From: JBDIAG01 sp963835085
GTDB lineage: Bacteria > Actinomycetota > Actinomycetes > Actinomycetales > CAWJMD01
Direction: 5' to 3'
Assembly: GCA_963835085.1 (NCBI GenBank)
Contig: CAWIED010000002.1
Span: forward strand, 124,001 to 188,000
Length of the DNA: 64,000 nucleotides
Positions 26,535 to 35,830 of this stretch are shown here, piece after piece (the first letter of the stretch is position 1; the number at the start of each line of letters is the position of its first letter). The notes below the pieces were generated by a model, which did no database searches, was not told where the DNA came from, and worked only from the letters and a program-made list of their open reading frames with translations. A program made the translations under genes and the position numbers.

Positions 26535-26813
26535 GCCGCTGCGGTCGTCGACGAGACCCTGCGCGCCCTCGGACACCATGTGTCGCACCGGCCGTCGGCG
26601 CCGGGGTTGAACGCCTTGACCGACCGGGAGCGTCAGATCTTGAGCCTGGTGGCAGAGGGCCTCACCGACGCCCAGATCGGCGAGCGGCTGGTACTCAGCC
26701 CGCACACGGTGCACCGACATGTCGCCAACGCCCGGATGAAGCTAGGCGTGCGATCACGGGCCGCGGCCGCGGCCGCGATCCTGGACAGGCCCCGGATTAG
26801 GCCATCGTCGTAG
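26532..26813 (+). pseudogene. 5'-truncated LuxR-type regulator (HTH remnant)
   Basis: The frame reads DAAAVVDETLRALGHHV, then the complete GerE/LuxR helix-turn-helix: LTDRERQILSLVAEGLTDAQ, IGERLVLSPHTVHRHVANAR, MKLGVRSRAAAAAAIL. Everything N-terminal is missing, and no start with a ribosome binding site is seen before ATG 26580. The sequence begins exactly where the AraC remnant on the opposite strand ends, so one deletion seems to have removed both 5' halves. A short HTH-only protein from ATG 26580 (77 residues) remains possible. Confidence 0.65.
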
Positions 26814-26900
26814 CCGAGTGTGTCGGCGGCGAACGCCGTTCTGGCCCGTTCAGTGGTCTGCCGTGCGTGGCGGTAACCCGAAGGTGAGCTGGCTGCGCCG

Positions 26901-27001
26901 AGGTAGCGCAATCTCGACTACATGGATGAGGCCTGTGGGTCGTGCTTTGTGCTCATCGCGGGGGCAGGGTGCTCTTGTATGTAGTCGAGATTGCGCTACC
27001 T
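26901..27001. repeat. Inverted-repeat element, family C copy 2
   Basis: Perfect 23-bp terminal inverted repeats (26901-26923 and 26979-27001; the right arm contains ATGTAGTCGAGATTGCGCTA) flank a 55-bp loop. It is the best-preserved member of the family. It fills part of the gap between the LuxR remnant and the esterase pseudogene; the rest of that gap holds nothing I can call. No flanking target duplication is obvious. Confidence 0.85.
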
Positions 27002-27092
27002 CCGCGGCCATTGTGCCCTGCGGCGGTTACCCAGAGCCGACATTCGACCGCTTCGACCTTTTCCACCGATGGCGATCTGCAAACTAGTCGGA

Positions 27093-28525
27093 CTAGGCCA
27101 GATCGAGCACGCTCGGGGGGTCTCGCCAGATCTGGCGGGACGCCTGCTCGGGGTAGCCGGTGACCGCAGGCTCGACGTCGAACAGCCGGGTCGAGTTCGT
27201 GTCGTAGGTAGGCCAGCCGGGATCGCCGCTGGTGGCGAAGGCCGTCCAGGCGTTGTGCAGCTGTGCTGACATCGCCTCGGCTTCGGGGGTGGGTTCGCCG
27301 ATCAGCATCGCGGGTTGACCAGCGGTCAGGTTGCCGAAGACGAGTGGAATGTCCAGTCCGTGACAGGCACCGAGGATGCCGCCCATGCCAGGAGCAGGCC
27401 AGGTCAGCTCGTAGAGATAGGCGCGACCACCCGCCGTGAGCTGCGCTTCAGCGAGGTGCAGAGACGGCATCCGGAACAGCCAATCCGAGCGGACGACGTC
27501 GTACAGTTCCTCGGGGTTCGGAAAGTTCTCCCGGTAGCGCTGCGGATCCGGAGCGAAGATCTCGGCGGCCTCGTCGGCCTGCGCCTCGGTGATCTGGCCG
27601 AGCATTCCGCTCAGCGCCGTGAGCAACCGCTGTTCGTGACGGGTATGCCCGACCATGAGCTCGACCTGACCCGTCAGCCCCAGCCACGGCGTCGTGGGCA
27701 ACACGTCACCGTCGACGACCGGCGCGAACGGGATCCGCCCGTGCGCCGCCCGGCCCCAACGGCCCGTGAACTGATCCATCTTGGACATCACGGCATCAGC
27801 GGCGGCGGGCAGTAGCTGAGGATTCACGGTGGTCAGTTCGGCGGGTTCGAAGCCGAGCTCGGCGGCGCACGCCCGCGTGATGTCGGTGGCCAGTTCGGGT
27901 GTGAAGTACGTGCCGGGCACGCTTTGTGCGATCGCCCGGTGGAAGAGCCCGTCCGCCCGCGGCATGGCCAGTAGCGCCGCCACCGATCTGCCCCCGCGGA
28001 TTGGCCGAAGACGGTGACCCGGCCCGGGTCACCGCCGAACGCACTGATGTTGTCCTGTACCCACTCGAGCGCCGCGACTTGATCGAGCAGCCCGCGATTT
28101 GAAGGCATTTCCTCGATGTATCCGAAGCCCTCCAGCCCGACCCGGTAGTTGAAGGTCACCAGCACAACGCCATTGTTGGCGAGGTTGCTGCCGTCGTACT
28201 CGGGTAGGCCGGACATGTCGAACGTGTATGCACCGCCCTGAATCCACACCATCACCGGCAAGCCGCCGCCCATGTCGGGCGACCAGACGTTGACCGTCAG
28301 CCAGTCGTCGCCGTCTTCGGTTAGTGCGTCCATGCCGAGGAAGGCGGACTGCGGGGGTGGTGGCCCAAACCGCGTCGCCTCGCGCACGCCGTCCCAGCAC
28401 TCAACCGGTTGCGGCGCACCGAACCGCGCGGGTGGCGCGGCGTACGGGATGCCACGAAAGACCGCGAGACCCGCGGCTCTCCTACCCCGGACAACGCCAC
28501 CGCTCACTGTGAGATCGATATGCAC
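27093..28525 (-). pseudogene. Frameshifted type B carboxylesterase
   Basis: The first frame (28525 to about 27996) encodes the N-terminal half of a type B carboxylesterase: AVFRGIPYAAPP, WLTVNVWSPD, the oxyanion loop MVWIQGGAYT, and the nucleophile elbow VFGQSAG. It then turns to nonsense. From 27990 the next frame continues SVAALLAMPRADGLFHRAIA to a normal C-terminus with GACHGLDIPLVFG (catalytic His). The break lies at a run of five C on the plus strand (27991-27995); six would give FGQSAGGRSVAALL. Start is GTG 28525. It is either a recent pseudogene or a homopolymer sequencing error. Confidence 0.88.
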
Positions 28526-28738
28526 GCGAGGATTCTCGCCACGACCGGGAACGCTGCGTCAACCATTTTCTTTCGGCACCATCGCTTGGGGACTTCGCCG
28601 ATCGGTTGTATTTGCTTAAGAGTCCAGGATGCTCGACCGATGTCATTGCTATCAGTCCGGCCGCAGTCGCGGACGACCATAGGCCTCGCGGTGCGGTTCC
28701 TTCGCCCCGCCACCAGGGCCCATCGCGTCGGAGGACGC

Positions 28739-30139
28739 ATGACAGCTTCGGAAGAACAGTGGCTCGCGGCTCGGCAGAGCGCGTTGAGGTCGCTCAAGTG
28801 GCTTGCGACATTTGCGGTCGTTCTGTTCTGCACGGTGGTGATGCTCGCCATGCTCATCGCGGAATCGATCACGTCGGGCGTGGGCCGCTATCCGCTCACC
28901 GCCGCGCTGTTGGCGGGGATGATGACCCCGATCGTGGTGCTGCTGGTCAGGACGGTGATCAAAAGCCAGGCACGCAGCGACGAGATCGTCGAAGAGATCA
29001 CGGCTCAGCTTGCGACTGCGGTGGCCACCGCCGATGAGGAGGCATCTCGGCGTGAGGCCGAGGTGCGGCGCCGAGGCTTCGAGAGTCAGCTATCCAATGC
29101 GCTCGACATGGCGATGAGCGAAGCCGACGCCATCGCGGTGGTCGAACGCTGCCTGACCGTGACGCTGCCCGGAGCACCGGCCGAGCTGCTGCTCGCAGAC
29201 AACAGCCATGCTCATCTGCTCAGGATGGCGAGTGTCGCGCCGGGCGGATCGACCCCCGGCTGCAAAGTCGACTCGCCCAACAGCTGCCCGGCGACTCGCC
29301 GTTCCCAGACGCAGAGCTTCCCGGACAGCGAGGCGCTCGATGCCTGCCCCAAGCTGCGTGGTCGGCGGGCAGGCGGGGTGTCCGCGCTGTGCACGCCGGT
29401 CTCGGTGATGGGCCGCACCGTCGGCGTCATCCACGCCACGCGGGAGCGGGGGACCCGGTTCGCGGACGAGGCGGTCCAAGATGTCACGACGCTGGCGAGG
29501 CTCGCCGGCGCCCGGATCGGGCTGCTGCGGGTGATGGCTGAGACGCAACTGCAGGCCTCGACCGATAGCCTCACGGGGCTGCTCAACCGGCGCTCGTTCG
29601 AACATCGACTGTCGATCGTGCGCCAGAGCGCGCGGGTCGTGTCGGTGGTGATGGCCGACGTCGACCATTTCAAGCTGCTGAACGACACGTACGGCCACGA
29701 GACTGGCGACCGCGCCCTGAGACTGCTGGCGAGCGTGTTCGTCAGCGCGTTCCGCGCCGACGACATCATCTGCCGATATGGCGGTGAGGAGTTCGTGATC
29801 GCGCTTCCCGGCTGCGATGCCGACAGCGCTCGCAAGGTTCTCGACGCGACGCGGTCAAAGCTCGACGCAGCACTGGCGACCGCCGGAATGCCAAGGTTTA
29901 CCGTCAGCTTCGGAATCGTCGAAGACGACTGCCGGGAAGATCTGGCAAACGTCATCGCCAATGCCGATGCCGCTTTGTTCCAGGCCAAGACCGAGGGCCG
30001 CAACAGTGTCGTCGTCTTCGCCCCGACCGCTGTGACGCTACCTGAGTCGGTGCCCGGCGATGCATATGAAGCCGGCTGGTGCCTACCGGCGCCGCGTCAC
30101 CACTCCCCGGGCGATTCCGGCGTCGATATAGCCCGATAG
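28739..30139 (+). CDS. Membrane-anchored GGDEF diguanylate cyclase
   Basis: Predicted to make cyclic di-GMP from two GTP. Two membrane helices lie near residues 20-75, then a coiled coil, a GAF-like sensor region (about 110-285), and a GGDEF domain. The active site is YGGEEF near residue 347, an active variant. The inhibitory I-site RADD lies five residues before it, so product inhibition should be intact. STDSLTGLLNRRSFEHRL marks the domain start. ATG 28739 has GGAGG upstream; earlier in-frame starts have none. An EAL protein follows 88 bp downstream on the same strand, so synthesis and breakdown are paired. Confidence 0.92.
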   Translation: MTASEEQWLAARQSALRSLKWLATFAVVLFCTVVMLAMLIAESITSGVGRYPLTAALLAGMMTPIVVLLVRTVIKSQARSDEIVEEITAQLATAVATADEEASRREAEVRRRGFESQLSNALDMAMSEADAIAVVERCLTVTLPGAPAELLLADNSHAHLLRMASVAPGGSTPGCKVDSPNSCPATRRSQTQSFPDSEALDACPKLRGRRAGGVSALCTPVSVMGRTVGVIHATRERGTRFADEAVQDVTTLARLAGARIGLLRVMAETQLQASTDSLTGLLNRRSFEHRLSIVRQSARVVSVVMADVDHFKLLNDTYGHETGDRALRLLASVFVSAFRADDIICRYGGEEFVIALPGCDADSARKVLDATRSKLDAALATAGMPRFTVSFGIVEDDCREDLANVIANADAALFQAKTEGRNSVVVFAPTAVTLPESVPGDAYEAGWCLPAPRHHSPGDSGVDIAR

Positions 30140-30227
30140 TTCTTCGCAACCGTCGGCCCTCCTGGCCGTTTTTTCCGATAGAGTCCCGCTCACCGTCTCG
30201 GGATCCCTTAAACCCACCGGAGGCCAT

Positions 30228-32177
30228 TTGAGTCCCGGCGTTCTGCTGATCCTTCAGGTTGCGCTGTACTCGGCGCTTCCATTCTGTTTCGCGCTCCTGA
30301 AGCCCGAACGACGGCTGCTCTATTTCTACTTCTACATCGGCCTCGTGCACATGGTCGGTGGGCTGCTCGGGGCGGTCTACACGATCCCGCTGACGTCCTC
30401 CATCATGATCTCCACAGGCAGCGTCGCCTATTGCGCGCTCTTGATGACGACGCTGCTGCTGACGATGGTGGCCAACGACGTCCAGGTCGTGCGCAACGTG
30501 ATCGTGCTGGTGATCGTGTCCAACGTCTTCAAGTTCGCGATCTTCACGGTGACCGCATCGGCCCTTCGGTCGAAGGAGTACCCGAACTCGTATGCCACCT
30601 CACCGGAGGTGTTCGGCGCCTCGCTGCGCGTCGTGGCCGTGGGCGGCCTGCTGATCATCGTGGAACTGTTGCTGATCCTGGCCATCCTCGGCAGGCTCTC
30701 ACCGCGTATCCGCAACACAGCCGCCCGTTCGATCCTGCAGGTCGCCGTCTACGTCGTCATCCTGACTCTGGACGGCGTGCTCTTCCCGGCCCTGGCGCTG
30801 ACGGGGAACGCGGCGCTCGGCGACATCATCGTGCGCGGTGTCATCACGAAGTTCGTCCTGGCGCTCGCGTTCGGCATCCCCTTGCTGGTGTTCCTGCTCG
30901 TGTTCCGGGGGAGGCTGGAGGCGTACAACACGGTGAGCCTGCGGTTGCACGACGTGTTCCTCGCGCCGCGCGAGGACCTGCTGGGCAAGCTGCATGAGCG
31001 CGAGGCCGCCCTGCAGCGCTCGGAGGCCCGTCTGGCCGAGACCCTCGGGAGCAATCAGCGCCGGGCGGCGGTCGCCTCCGCGCTGTCTGCTGTGGACGTC
31101 TCCGCGAATATCGAGGACAAGCTTGCGGAGCTGGGCAGAGCGGTGCAGCCGGACGCCATCCACCCTCCCGGACTGGCGATTCTCGCCGACGACAGCGAGA
31201 TGGCCGCGTTCGGGCGCCGCGCCGGAAGTTTCATGACGACTGCGGCAGACCGGCACACGCTGGGCGCGAAAGGTCCCTGGCTGGAGCAGCGAACCCTCGG
31301 CCCGGTCGTCTGCGTCCCGGTGGTCGAGAACGACGCGATGGTGGCCGTCGTGGAGTTCATGTCTGTTCCGGAGCAGCACGAGCAGTTCCTCGGCGCTGTC
31401 CGCGACCTGAGGTTCGAGATCGGGGCCTTGCTGCGGTCGGACATCGCGCGCGTCCGCAGACGCTGGTCCCGTCGCCAGTCGATCGTCTCGATCCTGCAGA
31501 CCGGTTCCGTGACCACCCTGTTCCAGCCCATCGTCAGCCTCGCCGATCGAACCGTCACCGGCTACGAGGGCCTGTCCCGGTTCGAGCCCGGTGTCTCCCC
31601 CGAGGTGCGGTTCCGGGAAGCGTCACGACTTGGGCTGGGAACCGAACTCGACCTGCTCGCCGCGCGTAGCATCCTGGCCTCGGCCCACGCGCTGCCCCAG
31701 CACAGCCTGGTGACGATCAACGCCTCACCCTCGACGATCCTCGACGCCCGGTTCGCAGCTGTGCTCGCCGGCGCCGAGCGCCGCATCGCGATCGAGATCA
31801 CCGAGCACGATCGAGTCAGGGACTACGACGCGCTGCGCGCGGCGCTGGCCCGGCTGCCGAAGGTGTCGTTCGGCGTGGACGACACCGGATCGGGCTACGC
31901 TAGCCTGCGGCACATCCTCCGGCTCGTGCCGGCCTACGTGAAGCTGGACCGGACCCTGGTGACGGGAATCGATCAGGACACCACAATGCAGGCGCTGGTG
32001 CGCGGGCTCACGGTGTTCCTTGCGGCCACTGGCGCCTACGTGATCGCGGAGGGTATCGAGCAGGCTACGGAAGCGCACGCCTTGGGCGACCTTGGCGTCG
32101 AGTACGGCCAGGGTTATCTGTTCGGTCGTCCCGCTCCCGCGGAGGAACACGCGACGGGCCGACTGGACTGGTCGTAG
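30228..32177 (+). CDS. Membrane EAL-domain cyclic di-GMP phosphodiesterase
   Basis: Predicted to hydrolyse c-di-GMP to pGpG. The N-terminus (residues 1-235) has about seven hydrophobic segments forming a membrane sensor module of unknown ligand. A short coiled coil and a GAF-like region (about 280-400) follow, then the EAL domain. The signature is EGLSR near 447 instead of EALxR; other catalytic residues are present (N in TINAS, E in IEITEH, DD in GVDDTGSGYASL, K in YVKLDRTL, E in IAEGIE, Q in YGQGYLFGRP). So it should be active. Start is a TTG with GGAGG upstream. Likely co-transcribed with the preceding cyclase. Confidence 0.9.
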   Translation: MSPGVLLILQVALYSALPFCFALLKPERRLLYFYFYIGLVHMVGGLLGAVYTIPLTSSIMISTGSVAYCALLMTTLLLTMVANDVQVVRNVIVLVIVSNVFKFAIFTVTASALRSKEYPNSYATSPEVFGASLRVVAVGGLLIIVELLLILAILGRLSPRIRNTAARSILQVAVYVVILTLDGVLFPALALTGNAALGDIIVRGVITKFVLALAFGIPLLVFLLVFRGRLEAYNTVSLRLHDVFLAPREDLLGKLHEREAALQRSEARLAETLGSNQRRAAVASALSAVDVSANIEDKLAELGRAVQPDAIHPPGLAILADDSEMAAFGRRAGSFMTTAADRHTLGAKGPWLEQRTLGPVVCVPVVENDAMVAVVEFMSVPEQHEQFLGAVRDLRFEIGALLRSDIARVRRRWSRRQSIVSILQTGSVTTLFQPIVSLADRTVTGYEGLSRFEPGVSPEVRFREASRLGLGTELDLLAARSILASAHALPQHSLVTINASPSTILDARFAAVLAGAERRIAIEITEHDRVRDYDALRAALARLPKVSFGVDDTGSGYASLRHILRLVPAYVKLDRTLVTGIDQDTTMQALVRGLTVFLAATGAYVIAEGIEQATEAHALGDLGVEYGQGYLFGRPAPAEEHATGRLDWS

Positions 32178-32314
32178 CCGGTACGGGGCACGGTTCCCTC
32201 ATTCGGATGGCGGTTCGGATGCGGTCAGCAGTGCGACTGGACTTCGGCTGCTCCCGGCCGGGGAGCGAGCAACACCACGAGTCCAGCCAAGCTCGGACGC
32301 TGCCGACGTTGGCG

Positions 32315-32403
32315 TGTCCCTTTTCCGACACGATTGGCCCGGCCGGCTCAGATTTCGTGCTCAGCCGATCTCGCTGGCGTGTAATCGTGTCGGATAAGGG
32401 ACA
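32315..32403 (-). repeat. Inverted-repeat element, family D copy 1
   Basis: Arms of 21 bp (32315-32335 and 32383-32403; one mismatch) of the form TGTCCCTTATCCGACACGAT. The loop contains CGGCTGAGCACGAA on the minus strand. Exactly 89 bp, like copy 2 at 41786-41874, which lies in the opposite orientation. It occupies the 302-bp gap between the EAL gene and the GNAT gene, where nothing else is evident. Confidence 0.85.
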
Positions 32404-32479
32404 ACGGCTGGCCTGACCGCAGCCGATTCACGGCGCGCTGACCCTGCCGAGCGCGCGAATCGTTGATTGAATCGTCCGA

Positions 32480-32893
32480 GTGTGTGAACAAGCCGTGCAG
32501 TTTGTGGTGCGAGGGTCTGCTTCGGACAGCGAGATCACCGCCCTCCATTGCTCAGCGTTCGGCGGCGGGCCGACCGAAGACATTCCCTGGAATGCGCGCC
32601 TGCGCCGGCACAGTCTGGTGTGGGTGATCGCCCGCAGTCCGAGCGGAGAACTGCTCGGATTCGTCAACGTGATCGGTGACGGCGGCGTTCACGCGGTACT
32701 GCTCGATGCCATCGTCCGCCCAGACTCGCAGGGTAAGGGCATAGGTCGTCGGCTCGTGGCCGAGGCTGCCGACGAATCCTCGAGATTGGGCTGTCACTGG
32801 CTGCATGCAGATTACGAGCCCGATAAGGCCCCGTTCTACGAGAAGGCGTGCGGGATGGTGCCGACCAGGGCCGGGTTGATTCGGTTGGCGTGA
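32480..32893 (+). CDS. GNAT family N-acetyltransferase
   Basis: A 137-residue acetyl-CoA-dependent N-acetyltransferase. The acetyl-CoA-binding motif A is LDAIVRPDSQGKGIGRRLVA (V-x-P-x-x-Q-G-x-G-I-G-x-x-L), followed by the HADYEPDKAPFYEKACGM segment where the CoA-facing Tyr lies. Substrate unknown; small stand-alone GNATs acetylate many amines or N-termini. GTG start at 32480. It sits alone between a family D repeat and an AraC regulator on the other strand. Confidence 0.85.
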   Translation: MCEQAVQFVVRGSASDSEITALHCSAFGGGPTEDIPWNARLRRHSLVWVIARSPSGELLGFVNVIGDGGVHAVLLDAIVRPDSQGKGIGRRLVAEAADESSRLGCHWLHADYEPDKAPFYEKACGMVPTRAGLIRLA

Positions 32894-32912
32894 ACTCCAA
32901 GGCGTCGCCCGC

Positions 32913-33665
32913 TCAGGGCCGGAAGCTGGCGCGATATTCGGTGGGTGTCTGGCCGGTCAACTCCCGGAAGGCGGCGTTGAAGGCAGACAGCGAGCTGTAG
33001 CCCACCTCGAAGGCGATTTGCGTAACGGGCGTTTCGTCCGCCGCCAGACGCTCGATCGCTCGAAGCACGCGCATCCGCCGCAGCACGGCCCGCCAAGTCA
33101 TTCCGACCTCGCTCTCGAACCTTCGCGCCAGCGACCGCGGAACCAGCCCGACCTCGCTGGCCAGGTCCTCCAGTCGCAGGGTGGCGTCGAGCCGCTGTTC
33201 GGTGAGCTCCAGCACCCGGCGAAGCTCCCGCGACTGGGCCGCCGGCACCACCACGGGGCTCGGCCGTTCCGCCAGCCGCCAGCTCACTGTCGCCAGCGCC
33301 GAGAAGATCGTCCGGGCGTACGGAGGTAGGGGCTCGTCGTCTTCGCCCCACGCACCGCACTCGTCGATCAGGGCGCGGGCGAGCGGACTGAGGTCGAACA
33401 CCGTCAGAGCGGCCGGCGGGCTCGGTGCGAACCCGGTGTCGAACAGGATCGACGCCGTGGTGACGGGTTGCGGGATGCTCACCAGAATCCGTTTCCCCGC
33501 CTCGATCAGAGCGGCTCTGGCCGGTGGCAACAGCCACGTCTGCCCTGCTCCCTCCAGTCGGAGGGCACCGGCGGAGGCGCAGAGCAGATAGTGGCGGTCG
33601 ACGCATAGTTCCCTGACCGGCTCCGCTGGGAAGGTCCGGACGAAGCTGTACGCCTCACGGGTCAT
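32913..33665 (-). CDS. AraC family transcriptional regulator
   Basis: A 250-residue regulator with a cupin-like N-terminal ligand domain (about residues 1-130). The double HTH domain at the C-terminus reads LDATLRLEDLASEVGLVPRS, then TPVTQIAFEVGYSSLSAFNA and FRELTGQTPTEYR. All expected AraC elements are present, in contrast to the truncated copy at 26.2 kb. It ends close to the GNAT gene, convergently. The monooxygenase-fold gene and a decayed oxidoreductase lie upstream on the same strand and are possible targets. Confidence 0.9.
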   Translation of the reverse strand: MTREAYSFVRTFPAEPVRELCVDRHYLLCASAGALRLEGAGQTWLLPPARAALIEAGKRILVSIPQPVTTASILFDTGFAPSPPAALTVFDLSPLARALIDECGAWGEDDEPLPPYARTIFSALATVSWRLAERPSPVVVPAAQSRELRRVLELTEQRLDATLRLEDLASEVGLVPRSLARRFESEVGMTWRAVLRRMRVLRAIERLAADETPVTQIAFEVGYSSLSAFNAAFRELTGQTPTEYRASFRP

Positions 33666-33719
33666 GGCCGGCTCCGCACCCTGCCGATCGTAGGAGGTCG
33701 TCGAGTTCTGGGGAACGGC

Positions 33720-34022
33720 TCAGGCGACGGTCTCCAGCAAGTCCGCGTGGAAACGTCGGCTCACCGGAGCACCGACCATGAGCGGGCGCAGCACCTCGCC
33801 TGACCGCGCGAACGAGCCGGACCCGAGGTAGCCGGCGAACGACGGCTCGTCCTGCCACTCGTGCACAAGGGTCACCCGGGTCTCATCCTCACGAGAGGCG
33901 AAGACCCGGAACCCGACATTGCCCGGCATGGCACGTACCTCGGCCTGTTCGTGGTCGAGTTGGGCGAGTGCAGCCGGACGATCGTCGGCGGCGGTCTCGA
34001 AGTCGAGGATGGCGATCAACAT
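33720..34022 (-). CDS. Antibiotic biosynthesis monooxygenase (ABM) fold protein
   Basis: A 100-residue dimeric ferredoxin-like barrel protein with MLIAILDFETAADDRPAALA, then GFRVFASREDETRVTLVHEW and SFAGYLGSGSF. The family includes quinol and haem-degrading monooxygenases as well as catalytically inert members, so the function is not fixed. It begins with ATG 34022. Both neighbours on this strand (AraC regulator downstream, damaged oxidoreductase upstream) suggest a former small oxidative gene group. Confidence 0.78.
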   Translation of the reverse strand: MLIAILDFETAADDRPAALAQLDHEQAEVRAMPGNVGFRVFASREDETRVTLVHEWQDEPSFAGYLGSGSFARSGEVLRPLMVGAPVSRRFHADLLETVA

Positions 34023-34176
34023 TTGGGTAACCCCTTTTCGCAGTGGGTCGCGGCGGGCGCCGCGTCCAGACCCTTCGATGGTGACCGGATCCCGGCTGTC
34101 CGGCCTCCGCCGACCGGACGTCCCTGCGCTCGCAACGGACGCGTGATCTCGTCGAGCACTGGTGCGGTTGGCAGTC

Positions 34177-35010
34177 TCAGAGGTCGAGCACGAGCTTTGC
34201 GGTGCAGGCCCGCGAGACGCAGATCAGCATGCAGTCGTTGGCTTCGCGCTCGATCTCCTCGAGTACCGAATCCCGGTGATCTGGAACCCCTTCCAGGACG
34301 GTGGTCTCACACGTGCCGCAGGTGCCCTCGTTGCACGAGGACACCGTCGGCAAGCCGGCTTCGGCGAGGGCGTCCAGGATCGAGACGTCCGGCTGGACGA
34401 CGACGGTCCGCCCACTCGCCCGAAGCTCCACTTCGAAGCTTTCCGCCCGAATGGGTTCGGTGAGGGGCTTGGCGGCGAAGCGCTCGGTGTGCAGGGCACC
34501 CTTGGGCCAGGTGGCGCAGGCAATCTCGATGGCGTCCAGCAAGGGACCCGGCCCGCAGCAATAGACCAATGTGTCTGCCCTTGGCCCGTGTGTCTGCCCT
34601 TGGCCCGTGTGTCTGCCCTTGGCCCGCCGAGAATGGCCGGTAGGTCGAGCAGTCCCACCTCGTCCTGCGGGGCGAGCGCGACCCGGTCGCCGTAGGGCGC
34701 CAGCTCGTCCAGGAAGGCCATGCTGGCCCGGCTGCGTCCCCCATAGGTGAGGTGCCAGTCGGCCCCACGCGCCTGGGCCTGACGGATCATCGGCAGGATC
34801 GGCGTGATTCCGATGCCGCCGGCCACGAAGACTAAACGCGAGCGTCCAGGAGTCGGAAGTGGTTGCGCGGCCCCACGATTCGCACCCTGTCACCCGCCGA
34901 CAGCAAGTCGTGGATGTGTCGGGAGGTGCCTCGGCCCTCAGGCTCACGCAGCACTGCAATGCGATAGGTGTCGCAATTCACCGGATCTCCGGACAGGGAG
35001 TACTGGCGGG
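34177..35010 (-). pseudogene. Decayed ferredoxin-reductase-type oxidoreductase (PDR/VanB family)
   Basis: Three pieces of one gene can be followed. The FAD-binding part reads YSLSGDPVNCDTYRIAVLRE (about 35000-34850) and ends at an in-frame TAG near 34835. The NAD-binding part resumes one frame over as VFVAGGIGITPILPMI. The C-terminal part VYCCGPGPLLDAIE runs to a plant-type 2Fe-2S domain with CNEGTCGTC. The second break is a 19-bp sequence present three times (34571-34626); with one unit the frame reads through correctly. The first 40-50 residues are also missing. It would have passed electrons from NADH to a partner oxygenase. Confidence 0.85.
34571..34626 (+). repeat. 19-bp tandem triplication inside the oxidoreductase remnant
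   Basis: GTGTCTGCCCTTGGCCCGT repeated three times (the last copy lacks one base). Two extra units add 38 bp, which is not a multiple of three, and this breaks the reading frame of the gene it lies in. Confidence 0.95.
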
Positions 35011-35589
35011 TGCCCGAACGATGCCCGACCGTTGTGATCGGCCGTGCCGGTACCCGCTCGGGTGACCGGTGTGCTCGCCGCGGACGACCTGGGGATGGGC
35101 CTTGCCGTAGAGCACCTCATCGAGCACGGGTACGAACACATCGCGTAGTCGACCGGCCGCGCGGAGGATCTCGTCCAGATTCGCCACGATCGACCTGACG
35201 TCCGTCAGCCAGGACCCGGCCGGGCTCGCCACGGCCACCGTCACCGACCTCGAAAGCCTGCTCACCGATGCACAGACGTCCTGAGTGAGGTGGTCATCAT
35301 GCCGCGCCTGATTGCGCGCGGCTCAACTGTCCATGCGTCTGGCGAGGAAGGCGCAGCCTTGTAGAAAGTGAATCTCGCCGGACTTCTGATCTTCAACAAG
35401 ACGCTTAACCCGGCATCAACTGCGGCGGATGCACCGCGGACGGCACCACCTAGCGACACCAACTCCGGTTCTGGCCTCAACTCGGTGCCAACCGCGACGA
35501 ATACACCGCGAACGGCACCTCCCGGCCACCCCCCATCGTGATGGGCCGAGTCCGGCTTCTGCAGGGCCGTGAACGGGGTCGGTTTCTGA

Positions 35590-35630
35590 CGCTATGACAA
35601 TGCCCCGCCTGACGGGGCATTGCCATAGCG
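35590..35630. repeat. 18-bp hairpin, family B copy 2
   Basis: CGCTATGACAATGCCCCG (35590-35607), a 5-nt loop, then its complement with one mismatch (35613-35630). Same core and loop length as the copy at 4579-4615. Confidence 0.8.
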
Positions 35631-35700
35631 CAGGGAAAAGCCCGTTACCTGCGACTCTCGAAACCGCCCCTTGCGAAAATTCCGGGCAAACTGCCGCTTC

Positions 35701-35760
35701 CCATCACCCGGCTCCGTCTGCCATCACCCGGCTCCGTCTGCCATCACCCGGCTCCGTCTG
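35701..35760 (+). repeat. 20-bp tandem repeat, three copies
   Basis: The unit CCATCACCCGGCTCCGTCTG occurs three times without change. A degenerate fourth unit follows (CCGTCGCCCG). Confidence 0.95.
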
Positions 35761-35830
35761 CCGTCGCCCGTGGCCGTCACCTGTCGCCCAGCTCTGCTCC
35801 TGCGTCGCTGGGCTGCCCGCGCCTCGCTGA

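Noticed and set aside
35262..35480. 72-codon minus-strand frame
   Set aside because: No ribosome binding site, no recognisable motif, and inside a gene-poor stretch.
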